A DNA stretch of 64,000 nucleotides from Martelella sp. AD-3 (GCF_001578105.1 NZ_CP014275.1:4437501-4501500), one strand, 5' to 3'; shown: positions 9,478 to 18,264, counted from the stretch's first letter. Notes: generated from the sequence alone by a model not told the origin. A program made the numbers and translations.

Positions 9478-10565
9478 TGACCGATATTACCTTCAAGACC
9501 GCCGCCGATGCGCCGCGGAAACCGCCCAGGGCAAAGCGCAAGCCGCTGCTGAAGCTGCTGTTCGGCGATCTGCTGTCGGCATTCCTCACGGTTCTGGCCG
9601 TCCTCATCATCCTCGGCCTTATCCCGGCCTTCAATTGGGCCGTTCTCGATGCCCACTGGGTGGGCGGCCCGGCGGCATGTCAGGGCGGCGGGGCGTGCTG
9701 GAGCTTTATCGGCGCCAAGGCGCGGCTGATCCTGTTCGGTCTCTATCCGCCGCAGGCGCAATGGCGGGCTACCATCGTGATTGTGCTGATCGTCGCCATG
9801 GTGCTCGTTTCGCTGTCGCCGAAATTGTGGAACGCGCGGCTGTCGCTGGTCTGGGCCGCCGCGATTGCCGCCATGCTGGTGCTGATGGGCGGCGGCGTGC
9901 TGGGGCTCGACGACGTGCCGACGTCGAAATGGGGCGGCCTGCCGGTGACGCTGCTTCTGGCGGTGCTTTCGCTCGGCCTTGCCTTTCCGCTGGCCGTGCT
10001 GCTGGCGCTGGGGCGGCGGGGTAAATTGCCCGTGGCGCGCGCGATCAGCATTTTCGTGATCGAGCTTGTGCGCGGTCTTCCGCTGGTCGGCCTGCTGTTC
10101 GTGGCGGCGATCCTGCTGCCGCTGCTGCTGCCGCCGGAATGGACGGTCGACAAGCTCGGCCGCACGCTTGCCGCGCTGACGATCTTCGCCGCCGCCTATC
10201 TGGCGGAGGTCATTCGCGGTGGCCTTCAGGGGCTTGACGACGGGCAGATCGAGGCCGCCGAGGCGCTCGGCATTCCCTACTGGAAGATGATCTGGCACAT
10301 CGTTTTGCCGCAGGCGATCCAGAACGTGATCCCGCCGCTGACCAACACCGCCATCGTGATGATCAAGAACACCTCGCTGGTGCTGATCGTCGGCGTGTTC
10401 GACATGCTGAGCGCGGCGCGCAGCGCCAGCACCGACCCGGCATGGCCGGCGCCTTCCACCGAGGCCTATCTGTTCGTCGCGGCGATCTACTTCATCATCT
10501 GCTTTTCCATCTCAATCTATTCGCGCCATCTCGAACGGGGCGTAGCCGCAAGGACACACGGATGA
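9477..10565 (+). CDS. Polar amino-acid ABC transporter permease (AapM-like)
   Basis: This is the second permease of the operon, 362 residues. A poorly conserved N-terminal third has extra membrane segments. The C-terminal core has VELVRGLPLVGLLF-type sequence near residue 195 and the EAA loop EAAEALGIPYWKMIWHIVLP near 260. Start and stop overlap both neighbours by ATGA-type junctions (ATG 9477 in the aapQ stop, TGA 10563-10565 in the aapP start). This indicates one coupled operon. The family imports glutamate, glutamine, aspartate and related amino acids, but with the local binding protein broken the actual substrate is unclear. Confidence 0.9.
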   Translation: MTDITFKTAADAPRKPPRAKRKPLLKLLFGDLLSAFLTVLAVLIILGLIPAFNWAVLDAHWVGGPAACQGGGACWSFIGAKARLILFGLYPPQAQWRATIVIVLIVAMVLVSLSPKLWNARLSLVWAAAIAAMLVLMGGGVLGLDDVPTSKWGGLPVTLLLAVLSLGLAFPLAVLLALGRRGKLPVARAISIFVIELVRGLPLVGLLFVAAILLPLLLPPEWTVDKLGRTLAALTIFAAAYLAEVIRGGLQGLDDGQIEAAEALGIPYWKMIWHIVLPQAIQNVIPPLTNTAIVMIKNTSLVLIVGVFDMLSAARSASTDPAWPAPSTEAYLFVAAIYFIICFSISIYSRHLERGVAARTHG

Positions 10566-11305
10566 AACCTGCGATCGAAATCGATAACATCGACAAATTC
10601 TACGGCGATTTTCACGTGCTCAAGGGCGTGTCGCTGACGGTTGCGGCCGGCGAGAAAGTGGTGGTGTGCGGGCCGTCGGGATCGGGCAAATCGACGCTGA
10701 TCCGCTGCATCAACCGCCTCGAGGAGCATCAGGCGGGCCGGATTGTCGTCAACGGCGTCGAGCTTGGCGACGATCTGCGCAATCTCGATGCCGTGCGCCG
10801 CGATGCCGGCATGGTGTTCCAGCATTTCAACCTGTTTCCGCATCTGACAGTGCTCGAAAACTGCGCTTTGCCGCAGATCCTGTCGCGGCGCACGCCGCGC
10901 ACGGAAGCGGAGACGGCGGCGGAAACCTTCCTGAAACGGGTCCGCATTCTCGACCAGGCGCCCAAATTTCCCGGGCAGCTTTCCGGCGGGCAAAAGCAAC
11001 GCGTTGCGATCGCGCGGGCGCTCTGCATGCGGCCGCGGATCATGCTGTTCGATGAACCGACCTCGGCGCTCGATCCGGAGATGATCCGGGAAGTGCTCGA
11101 CGTGATGGTGGAACTCGCCGATGACGGCATGACCATGGTGGTCGTCACCCATGAAATGGGCTTCGCCCGCCAGGTCGCCGACCGCGTTGTCTATATGGAA
11201 GCCGGCGGGATTGTCGAAACCGCCGCCCCGGATCAATTCTTCGATGCGCCCGAGGACGATAGAACCCGACGGTTCCTCTCCAGTATTCGCACGATGATCC
11301 ACTGA
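10562..11305 (+). CDS. Polar amino-acid ABC transporter ATP-binding protein (AapP-like)
   Basis: This is a 247-residue ATPase subunit. It carries the Walker A motif GPSGSGKSTL near residue 37, a Q loop in MVFQHFNLFPH near 84, the signature LSGGQKQRVAIARAL near 140, Walker B IMLFDEPTSALDP near 160, and a switch histidine in VVVTHEMGF near 195. It is the last gene of the operon and overlaps aapM by four bases. The nucleotide-binding motifs are intact, so the transporter core remains potentially active if another binding protein supplies it. Confidence 0.94.
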   Translation: MKPAIEIDNIDKFYGDFHVLKGVSLTVAAGEKVVVCGPSGSGKSTLIRCINRLEEHQAGRIVVNGVELGDDLRNLDAVRRDAGMVFQHFNLFPHLTVLENCALPQILSRRTPRTEAETAAETFLKRVRILDQAPKFPGQLSGGQKQRVAIARALCMRPRIMLFDEPTSALDPEMIREVLDVMVELADDGMTMVVVTHEMGFARQVADRVVYMEAGGIVETAAPDQFFDAPEDDRTRRFLSSIRTMIH

Positions 11306-11352
11306 CGGTTGGGATCCGCAGGCCGATAACGCATAAAGGCCTCCGGCGCGTT

Positions 11353-11961
11353 TCAGCCATTGTCGGTGTCGATCAGCCTTTTCAGCTTCTCGATGGCCGT
11401 ATCGTGGTCCTCCTGATAGGCGATGGTGCTCTGCAGCACGCCGCCATCATTCAGGAGGAATACCGAGGCCGTGTGGTTCATCGTGTAGTCGCCCTCCGGG
11501 TCGTTCGGGTCGAGCGGCACCTTTTCGTAGTAGATGCCGAAGCCGTCCGCCATGGCGCGGACCTTGTCCGGATCGCCGGCAATGCCGATGACGCGGTCGG
11601 TGACGTTGGACAGATAGCGCCGCATCATCTCCGGCGTGTCCTGTTCCGGGTCGACGGTCACCCAGTAGGCGTCGATCCTGTCGCCATCGGGATCAACCTC
11701 GTGCAGCCAGCCATTGAGCTCGTAAAGCGTGGTCGGGCAGACCTCCGGGCAATGGGTGAAGCCGAAAAACAGCGCGGTCGGCTTCTGGCGGAAGGCGGCC
11801 TGGGTGATCTCGGAACCGTCATCGGCGGTCAGCGTGAAGTCCGGTCCCATCGGGATATGCATCATTTCTTCATTGGTCTCGCCGATCTGATAGACCAGCC
11901 AGACGATCACCACGCAGATTACTGCAATGGACCCCCAGAGGGCCCTTCTGAAGTTCTTCAT
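11353..11961 (-). CDS. Sco1/SenC family copper chaperone for cytochrome oxidase
   Basis: This is a 202-residue membrane-anchored thioredoxin-fold protein that delivers copper to the CuA site of cytochrome c oxidase. One N-terminal transmembrane segment (residues 8-25) is followed by a periplasmic domain. The copper-binding CxxxC is C71 and C75 in GFTHCPEVCPTT. The third ligand, H163, sits in MNHTASVFLL. The start at 11961 has AGGA a few bases upstream; an upstream ATG at 11985 lacks support. It is the last gene of a copper-handling group read from 13573 downward. Confidence 0.93.
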   Translation of the reverse strand: MKNFRRALWGSIAVICVVIVWLVYQIGETNEEMMHIPMGPDFTLTADDGSEITQAAFRQKPTALFFGFTHCPEVCPTTLYELNGWLHEVDPDGDRIDAYWVTVDPEQDTPEMMRRYLSNVTDRVIGIAGDPDKVRAMADGFGIYYEKVPLDPNDPEGDYTMNHTASVFLLNDGGVLQSTIAYQEDHDTAIEKLKRLIDTDNG

Positions 11962-12089
11962 GTCCTGAATTCCTGCCTTGCGCACACGGGTCCGCGGGGC
12001 CGTCGCCAGCCCGGCAGACGCTCTTGTGCGATTTGGGAACGCCCCGCATCGCCAGTCAGGCTGCGCGGGGTCGGTGCGGTGTCCGAAAC

Positions 12090-13100
12090 TCAGTTCGCCT
12101 TCATGTCGCCATGGTCGGCGTGGTCATGATCCATGCCATGCATGTCGTGGCCGGCTTCCTTCGCGGCGATGCTCTTGACGGCGAAGGGCACGGTCACCTT
12201 TCCCGCCTTCTCGAAGGTCAATTCGACATCGACGACCGTATCTTCGACAAGCGGACCATTCAGTTTCATGAACATGATGTGCAGGCCGCCCGGCGAAAGC
12301 TCCACAGTCTCGTGGGCAGGAACCGGAATACCATCGGTCATCTGGTACATCTTCATCACCTCGCCATCCATGCGCATGTTGTGAAGCTGCAGGTCGCCCG
12401 CGGCATCGGATGAGGCGGCGATGAGGCGATCGTCGGTATCGCCATTATTGGTGATCGACAGGAACCCGCCGCCGACGGGCGCGCCGGGCAGGGTGGCGCG
12501 GGCGAAGGCGCTGGTGATGTCGAGATCCCCGAGTGTCACGTGGTCCGGCGCCATCGCGTCGTCGTGGCCGTGATGGTCGTCGCCGCCCTTGGCAGCGGTG
12601 AGGGTCAGTTTCGGCGCCGGCTCGCCGTCGCCGGTCTCGCCCGTGGCGGTCCAGTGGTTGGCGCTGCCATCGGCGCAGAGCTGAACGGCCGGGAAATAGA
12701 GCACCGTGCCGGGGGCGATATCGGCCGACAGCGAGCCGCGCATCACGAACTCGTCGTAATAGGCGTCGGGCAGTTCGCCGCCCTTCCAGATCACCTCGGT
12801 CACGCCTTCGCTGACCGGCGTGCCATGGTTCATATAGGTGTTGGCATAGGGACCGGTGACGGTTTCGAGCTGCCAGCCGGCATGCGGCATCGGTTTTACG
12901 CTGTAAAAGCCTTCCGGCACCTTGACGCGGATTTCGGTGGTCGCCGCGCCATCGCAGCCGTGCGGCACGCGGATGACGGCCTTGTAGCTGCTGCCGGCCG
13001 GTGCTTCGCCGGTTTCGAGCGTCATGTGGGCATTGGCGGCGGAAAGGCTGGCAAGGCTGATTGCGCCGGCCCATGCGAGACGGGTCATGAACGTGGTCAT
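12090..13100 (-). CDS. Copper chaperone fusion: YcnI-like (DUF1775) plus PCuAC domain
   Basis: This is a periplasmic protein of 336 residues with signal peptide MTTFMTRLAWAGAISLASLS ending in ANA. Residues about 24-180 are a YcnI/DUF1775 domain, whose mature N-terminal histidine (AHMTLE) is the copper ligand in this family. Residues about 200-320 are a PCuAC domain with the H(M)xnM-type motif LQLHNMRMDGEVMKMYQM and GGLHIMFM. The linker and tail are His/Met-rich (DDHHGHDD, HDMHGMDHDHADHGDMK). GGAG precedes the ATG by seven bases. The neighbouring Sco gene suggests joint copper loading of cytochrome oxidase. Confidence 0.92.
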   Translation of the reverse strand: MTTFMTRLAWAGAISLASLSAANAHMTLETGEAPAGSSYKAVIRVPHGCDGAATTEIRVKVPEGFYSVKPMPHAGWQLETVTGPYANTYMNHGTPVSEGVTEVIWKGGELPDAYYDEFVMRGSLSADIAPGTVLYFPAVQLCADGSANHWTATGETGDGEPAPKLTLTAAKGGDDHHGHDDAMAPDHVTLGDLDITSAFARATLPGAPVGGGFLSITNNGDTDDRLIAASSDAAGDLQLHNMRMDGEVMKMYQMTDGIPVPAHETVELSPGGLHIMFMKLNGPLVEDTVVDVELTFEKAGKVTVPFAVKSIAAKEAGHDMHGMDHDHADHGDMKAN

Positions 13101-13162
13101 GGAAATACTCCGTTTGGAATTGTCTTGATTTTTCGGGCTGGCAGAAGCCCGGGTCATAAAAA

Positions 13163-13573
13163 TCAGACAGCGAACGGCGGAGCGCGCGGATTGTAATGGC
13201 TTGTGTAGACGACGCGGGACGGTGTCTCGTCTTCAAATGCGAGATCATGCGCCAAGAGGCAGGTATAGGCCGGGACGGCCTCGTCCGGCGGTGGCGGCAG
13301 GATGGCGGCATCCTGGCGGCAGGCATGGCAGGGACCGTGGCTCATGGCCCCGTCATCGCCGGGCCCGCTGCCGCAGAGAACGGTCTGGGACGATGCCAGA
13401 AGCGAACCGGCCTCATGGTGGGTCAAAGCCGGCATGAAGGGCTGATAGATAAAGGCAAGCGCAAAAACGGCGATCACGGCCAGTGCCGCCGCCAGCTCCC
13501 GCATCGCTGCCTTCAATCCCTGCAAACCCAAAACCTCCCCATCATTCCGCTGTTCCGCCGCAGCATGCAGCAT
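13163..13573 (-). CDS. DUF2946-like small membrane protein of a copper operon
   Basis: This is a 136-residue protein with one hydrophobic segment (about residues 25-45, AAALAVIAVFALAFIYQPF) and a short cysteine/histidine motif SHGPCHACRQ near residue 80, a pattern of DUF2946 proteins found in copper-related operons. It precedes the YcnI-PCuAC gene by about 60 bases on the same strand. The function of the family is unknown. The start may instead be the internal ATG at 13504 (MRELAAAL), which would place the membrane segment at the N terminus as a signal anchor. Confidence 0.7.
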   Translation of the reverse strand: MLHAAAEQRNDGEVLGLQGLKAAMRELAAALAVIAVFALAFIYQPFMPALTHHEAGSLLASSQTVLCGSGPGDDGAMSHGPCHACRQDAAILPPPPDEAVPAYTCLLAHDLAFEDETPSRVVYTSHYNPRAPPFAV

Positions 13574-13682
13574 GTCGGCCAGACAAGAATGGAAGCCGCA
13601 CGTTATTGCAACTTGTCAATTTGACGCAAGCGAAATGCGAGGTCGAGCGCGCCGATTTCATGCGCTGTCCTGAACATTCGGT

Positions 13683-13708
13683 GCGTCCGGCCCTGGGCGG
13701 CCGGACGC
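13683..13708. terminator. Strong hairpin between zinc and copper gene groups
   Basis: GCGTCCGGCC, a six-base loop and GGCCGGACGC form a perfect 10-base stem, 25 bases beyond the stop of the AztD-ZinT gene. No long T run follows on either strand, but the position fits transcription termination of the zinc operon. Confidence 0.55.
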
Positions 13709-13732
13709 CTGTTTCTGCCTTTCACACAAGGC

Positions 13733-15550
13733 TCAATGCGCGAGCATCTCGTCGACGATCTGGTCACTGTCGAGCGATGACGGGTAGTAGGTCGGCCAGT
13801 TGGTGAGCTCTTCCAGCAAGGCCGCGCGGTCGTCACCCCAGTAGAGGTGATAGTGATCGGCGTCGGCCGGTGCGATCCGGTGGTCGGAGAACTGGATGAA
13901 CTGCGGGGCCGCCTCGTCGCCGCTGGTCTTTTCGAAGATGAAGCGGACGCCCCTGTTGCCCTTGGCATAGGTCAGGATTTCATAGCCGTCGCTTGCGTAC
14001 TGACCTTCGACCGCCGCGCCATCCCTATAAAAGGTGACGTCGTGGCCATTGATGGTGATGCGCTCGACATCGGTCTCGTAGCCGGTATCGTAATAGTCCT
14101 TGTATTCCTCGGCGGTCATCTCGCCGGTCTCGGCCTTGTGTTCCATTACCGGGTCGAGCGTGCCGTCCTGAAGATAGGGATAGACCGACTGCCAGTCGCC
14201 GGCCCAGTCGGAAAGGGTGCGATCCGCGATCTGGCTGTCCTCGAAATAGCCCTTGGCGATCTGCGGGTCGCCATGATCGTGGGCATGCGCTTCGTCGCCA
14301 TGAGCGTGATCGTGGTCATGGCCTTCGTGGTCATGTTCGCCCTCGTGGACCATGCCGCTGCCGCCGGCAACGGCGATGTTGTAGGGCGTGCCGCCGATAT
14401 CGATCGTGCCGACTTCCGTGAAGCCGTCCTTGGCGATGCGGCGGACGAGGCCGGCATTCGGGTCGCTCATCACGATCTCGTCACCGGCCATGGCGATGCG
14501 CGGACGCGGATCGTTCCAGTGGCCGTCCATCGAATAGGGTCCGGTGACCTTGGCGCTTTCCGTGAGGCTGGCGTCCAGAATGTCGATCTGGTGCAGGCTG
14601 CCATCCTCGGTCAGGACATAGCCGAAACGGGCATTGGCCGGATCGAGCGCGAAATCGACGCGACGGAAGGGCAGTTCGATGTAACGGAAATGCGGCTCAT
14701 CGGCCGGGTCGATGACGACAAGGCCGTTGGATCCGTAATTTCCGAGAAAGACCTGCATGCTTTTTGCGCCCAGCAGGATGCCCGTCGTCTGGTCGTCCGG
14801 CAGGTCGTCCGGATAGGTCAGCATTTCGAAGACGGGGCCGTCTTCACCGGCGGTCACGGCCAGCACGCCTTCCTGGCAACCGGCGGCGAGATAGGCGCCG
14901 GAGAAGGCTTCGCCATGGATGCCGGTGCAGGTCGCGACATCGCCGGTCGGCTCGCCGTCTTCGGTCACGGCGCGCAGGCCGATGCGGGTGCCGTCGACCG
15001 GCGTGTCGGTGGCAACGGTCGTGACCCAGTATTGGCCGACGGGGGCCGCAAAGCCGTGATGGGCGCGTTCCTGCTTCAGCTCGCTGGTTTCAATCTCGCC
15101 GTGGGAAAGCTCGTGAGCATCGACGATTGCGGCATAACCGCCCTTGTCGAAATTGATGACCACCTTGCCGTCATGATCAATGATGTGGAACGGGCGCGGA
15201 CCGGTGAGGCTGCCCTCGACGGCCGCCGGCTCCTCGATATCGATATCGGAATGATCGCCATGGGAATGCAGCGAGATGCCGCTGTCGATGAAATGCACCG
15301 CATCACTGTCCGACTGCACGGCGACGATGGCGGCGCCACCGTTGACCGCGTAGAGCATGTTCTGGCCGGTGGTGTCGAAGGACCAGCGATGGTCGGGCTC
15401 GCTGAGGTCGAAGGCCGTGATTTTCGCATCGGCATGGTCGCCGACGAAAACCCGGTAGAGGGTGACGCTGTCCCCATGGTCTTCGGCAGACGCCGCCGGA
15501 GCGCCAAGTGAAATCGCGAGTGCGGATGCACCCAGGATCCATCGTTTCAT
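13733..15550 (-). CDS. aztD: AztD zinc metallochaperone fused to a ZinT domain
   Basis: This is a periplasmic protein of 605 residues with signal peptide MKRWILGASALAISLGAPAASA. Residues about 25-395 match AztD, the beta-propeller zinc chaperone that hands Zn to AztC. Residues about 399-430 form a linker with ten histidines in HxH and DHD patterns. Residues 441-605 are a complete ZinT domain (WQSVYPYLQDGTLDPV, NWPTYYPSSLDSDQIVDEML) with the three family zinc ligands in FSDHRIAPADADHYHLY. Usual AztD proteins lack the ZinT part. It is the last gene of aztABCD, and GGAGAG precedes the ATG. No frameshift or gap separates the two halves. Confidence 0.92.
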   Translation of the reverse strand: MKRWILGASALAISLGAPAASAEDHGDSVTLYRVFVGDHADAKITAFDLSEPDHRWSFDTTGQNMLYAVNGGAAIVAVQSDSDAVHFIDSGISLHSHGDHSDIDIEEPAAVEGSLTGPRPFHIIDHDGKVVINFDKGGYAAIVDAHELSHGEIETSELKQERAHHGFAAPVGQYWVTTVATDTPVDGTRIGLRAVTEDGEPTGDVATCTGIHGEAFSGAYLAAGCQEGVLAVTAGEDGPVFEMLTYPDDLPDDQTTGILLGAKSMQVFLGNYGSNGLVVIDPADEPHFRYIELPFRRVDFALDPANARFGYVLTEDGSLHQIDILDASLTESAKVTGPYSMDGHWNDPRPRIAMAGDEIVMSDPNAGLVRRIAKDGFTEVGTIDIGGTPYNIAVAGGSGMVHEGEHDHEGHDHDHAHGDEAHAHDHGDPQIAKGYFEDSQIADRTLSDWAGDWQSVYPYLQDGTLDPVMEHKAETGEMTAEEYKDYYDTGYETDVERITINGHDVTFYRDGAAVEGQYASDGYEILTYAKGNRGVRFIFEKTSGDEAAPQFIQFSDHRIAPADADHYHLYWGDDRAALLEELTNWPTYYPSSLDSDQIVDEMLAH

Positions 15551-15619
15551 ATTCGTCTCTCCTTGATGGTATAACGTAACGACGATGGGCAAGGTTCGGC
15601 CTCGCCCTTTTTATTGGTG

Positions 15620-16552
15620 TCAGCCGTTGTTGATGGCCGTCGCGAGCGTTTCAACGTTGTAGTGCATCATGTCGATATAGCGGGGCGCGGGGCCATCGGC
15701 CGAAGACAACGCATCCGAATAGAGCGTTCCCCCAAGTTCCAGTCCGGCTTCGGACGCGATCTGTTCGACGAGGCGGGCGTCGGAAATGTTTTCGGCAAAG
15801 ACGGCCGCCGCGCGCTTCTCGCGGATTTCGCGGATCAGCGAGGCGACATCCGCGGCGGAGGCTTCGGACTCGGTCGAAACGCCCTGCGGCGACAGGAAGG
15901 CTATTCCGTAGTCGCGCTCGAAATAGCGAAAGGCATTATGGGCGACGACGGCGACGCGGCGGTCCTCAGGGATCGCATCGACCGTGGCCCGGATCTCCGC
16001 ATTGAGCGCCGTCAGATCGTCGAGATAGGCCTCGGCATTGGCCTCGTAGGTCAGGCAGCCTTCCGCATCGGCGGCGCAGAAGGCTTTTTCGATGTTCTCG
16101 ACATAGACCTTGGCATTTTTGACCGTCTGCCAGGCATGCGGGTCGTTCGGCGCGGCGTGGAAGATCGCCTTGCCGTCGATGTAGTGATAATGGCCGCCAT
16201 TGGGATCGTTCAGAATGTCGGCGCCATCGGTCACGGTGGTGATCGGCGCATCCGTTTGGCTGGCCTCGATCAGGCGGTCCATGAAGCCTTCGAGCTGCAG
16301 GCCGTTGACGAGGATGACGTCGGCCCGCGCCAGCGCCATGGCATCGGCTGGGCGCGGTTCATAGACATGGGCGTCGCTGTCCGGTCCGACCAGCGTTCGA
16401 AGCGTGATGCGGTCGCCGCCGACCTGTTCGGCAAAATCGCCGATGATCGAGAAGCTGGCGACCACGGCGAGCTTGTCATCCTCGGCGTGGGCGGGCGCGC
16501 AGAATGCAGCGGTGACGATCAGGCTTGTGAAAAGGGCTGTCAGTGTCTTCAT
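15620..16552 (-). CDS. aztC: Zinc ABC transporter substrate-binding protein AztC (ZnuA family)
   Basis: This is a periplasmic zinc-binding lipoprotein-like or soluble protein of 310 residues with signal peptide MKTLTALFTSLIVTAAFCAP ending AHA. It has the cluster A-I fold features: FSIIGDFAEQVGGDRI near residue 35, DAHVYEPRPADAMAL near 60 with the first histidine ligand, DPHAWQTVKNAKVYVENIEK near 140, AHNAFRYFERDYGI near 205, and late YIDMMHYNVETLA. It lacks the long histidine-rich loop of ZnuA, as expected of AztC, which relies on AztD. It lies 24 bases from aztB and 69 from aztD. Confidence 0.92.
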   Translation of the reverse strand: MKTLTALFTSLIVTAAFCAPAHAEDDKLAVVASFSIIGDFAEQVGGDRITLRTLVGPDSDAHVYEPRPADAMALARADVILVNGLQLEGFMDRLIEASQTDAPITTVTDGADILNDPNGGHYHYIDGKAIFHAAPNDPHAWQTVKNAKVYVENIEKAFCAADAEGCLTYEANAEAYLDDLTALNAEIRATVDAIPEDRRVAVVAHNAFRYFERDYGIAFLSPQGVSTESEASAADVASLIREIREKRAAAVFAENISDARLVEQIASEAGLELGGTLYSDALSSADGPAPRYIDMMHYNVETLATAINNG

Positions 16553-16576
16553 GTTGAATTCCGGTAAGTTGCTTGA

Positions 16577-17446
16577 TCAGGCCGCGCGATGCAGCGAGTT
16601 CGGCAGGCGCGACAGAAGAAGGCCGCGCGGGCTTGCGACGACCGAAACGAAATAGATCGCGCCGGCCGACAGGATGATCGCCGGGCCGGAAGGCAGCGAG
16701 GCGTGATAGGACAGCAGCAGGCCGACGATGGAGGAAACAACGCCGATGGCGATGGCGAGTGCGCACATGGTCGAAACGCGTTGCGTCCAGAAGCGGGCGG
16801 CGGCTGCCGGCAGCACCATCAGCCCGACGGACAGAAGCGTTCCGAGCGCCTGAAAGCCCGCCACCAGATTGATGACCACGAGGCCGAGAAAGATGAAATG
16901 CACCGGCGAGCCAAGGCGGGAGACGGAGCGCAGGAACAGCGGGTCCATGCATTCGGCCACCAGCGCCCGCCAGAACAGGCCGACGAGAACCATGGAGGTG
17001 ACGGAGACCAGCGCGATCAATGTCAGCGCATCGTCGTTCAGCGCCAGCACCGTGCCGAACAGGACATGCATCAGATCGACGCTGGACCCCCGCATCGACA
17101 CCATCATCACGCCAAGCGCCAGCGAAATCAGATAGAAGGCGGCCATCGAGGCATCCTCCTTCTGCACCGTGAGCCGGGCGATGGCGCCCGCGCCGAGCGC
17201 CACGAAGATCCCGGCGACAAGCCCGCCAATCGTCATCGGCACGATTTCGAGGCCATAAAGCAGAAAGCCGGCGGCCGCGCCCGGAAGGATGGCATGCGCC
17301 ATCGCATCGCCGGTCAGGCTCATGCGCCGCAGCATCAGGAACACGCCGACCGGGCAGGCGCTGAGCGACAGCATCAACGCGCCGGACAAGGCCCTCTGCA
17401 TGAAGGCGAACTCGACGAAGGGCAGCACCAGAGCGTCGTAGATCAT
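16577..17446 (-). CDS. aztB: Zinc ABC transporter permease AztB
   Basis: This is an ABC-3 family metal permease of 289 residues with about eight membrane segments. It starts MIYDALVLPFVEFAFMQRAL and includes the conserved GDAMAHAILPGAAAGFLLYG near residue 50, which is typical of ZnuB/MntB proteins. The ATG at 17446 overlaps the aztA stop in an ATGA junction, so the two are translationally coupled. An upstream in-frame start would reach into aztA and is not needed. It forms the channel through which AztC-bound zinc enters the cytoplasm. Confidence 0.92.
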   Translation of the reverse strand: MIYDALVLPFVEFAFMQRALSGALMLSLSACPVGVFLMLRRMSLTGDAMAHAILPGAAAGFLLYGLEIVPMTIGGLVAGIFVALGAGAIARLTVQKEDASMAAFYLISLALGVMMVSMRGSSVDLMHVLFGTVLALNDDALTLIALVSVTSMVLVGLFWRALVAECMDPLFLRSVSRLGSPVHFIFLGLVVINLVAGFQALGTLLSVGLMVLPAAAARFWTQRVSTMCALAIAIGVVSSIVGLLLSYHASLPSGPAIILSAGAIYFVSVVASPRGLLLSRLPNSLHRAA

Positions 17447-18219
17447 GATCGCGCTCCCGCCCCAACTCGTGGCAGGCCTGCATCGCCCTCGGGCCCGCAC
17501 CACGGCGCGTGCTCATCCCATGGCTCGCTGTAATGGCGGGCACGCAGCAGGTTCTCCGCCGAAAGCGTGCCGTGAACGTCGCCCCAGGCGATGGGCCGTC
17601 TGGCCAGCAGCAGCGCTTCGGGAAAGTGTTCGCGAACGAGATCGAGGTCATGAACGACGACCATGACCGTTCGCTGCTCCCCGTGCCAGTTCTTGATCAG
17701 CGCCACAAGATCGGTGATCGTGCGCGCATCGACCGCGTTGAACGGTTCGTCCAGCAGAATGAGATCGGCGTCCTGCACCAGAACCCGCGCAAACAGCGCT
17801 CTTTGCAGCTGGCCGCCGGAGAGGCTGTCGACGGGCCGCTTTTCAAAGCCTTTAAGACCCACGGCCATCAGCGCGTCGCTGACCGCCCGCCGGTCCTCGG
17901 CGCGATGCCGCCCGAGAAGACCGCGCCGCGGCCACAGCCCCAGCGAAACGAGGTCCACGACCCGCGCGGGAAAACTGCGGTCGAGTTCCGACAGTTGCGG
18001 CAGATAGGCCAGACGCGTGCCGGGCGCGACCGCGCAACTGCCGCCAAGCGGCCGCAGCAACCCGACAATGCCCTTCATCAGCGTCGACTTGCCCGAGCCG
18101 TTGCCGCCGACCACCGCCGTCAGACTGCCCTTGCCGACAACGCCGTTCAGGTGGTGCACAGCCGGATGCCGGTTGTATCCGAGCGTCAGATCGCGAAAGG
18201 TCAGGCAGGCCTCGGCCAT
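17443..18219 (-). CDS. aztA: Zinc ABC transporter ATP-binding protein AztA
   Basis: This is an ABC ATPase of about 258 residues. It carries Walker A GGNGSGKSTLMKG near residue 35, the signature LSGGQLQRALFARVL near 134, Walker B LILLDEPFNAVD near 154, and a switch histidine in VVVHDLDLV near 190. The C terminus after SEPWDEHAPWC is poorly conserved. It is the first gene of aztABCD. The start is ATG 18219, since the in-frame TTG at 18237 adds only six residues. A Zur-type palindrome 46-64 bases upstream predicts repression by zinc. Confidence 0.92.
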   Translation of the reverse strand: MAEACLTFRDLTLGYNRHPAVHHLNGVVGKGSLTAVVGGNGSGKSTLMKGIVGLLRPLGGSCAVAPGTRLAYLPQLSELDRSFPARVVDLVSLGLWPRRGLLGRHRAEDRRAVSDALMAVGLKGFEKRPVDSLSGGQLQRALFARVLVQDADLILLDEPFNAVDARTITDLVALIKNWHGEQRTVMVVVHDLDLVREHFPEALLLARRPIAWGDVHGTLSAENLLRARHYSEPWDEHAPWCGPEGDAGLPRVGAGARS

Positions 18220-18264
18220 CAAAGGGCTTTCACTCAAGTCAGGGAACAGTCTGGTTAGACTGGT

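Noticed and set aside
15555..15590. Second Zur box between aztC and aztD
   Set aside because: GTATAACGTAAC resembles half a site, but there is no inverted partner.
15614..16567. Long plus-strand frame opposite aztC
   Set aside because: It is an antisense shadow of a clear ZnuA-family gene. Long antisense frames are expected at this GC content, as also opposite FUSC (47080-49077) and aztD (13847-15511).
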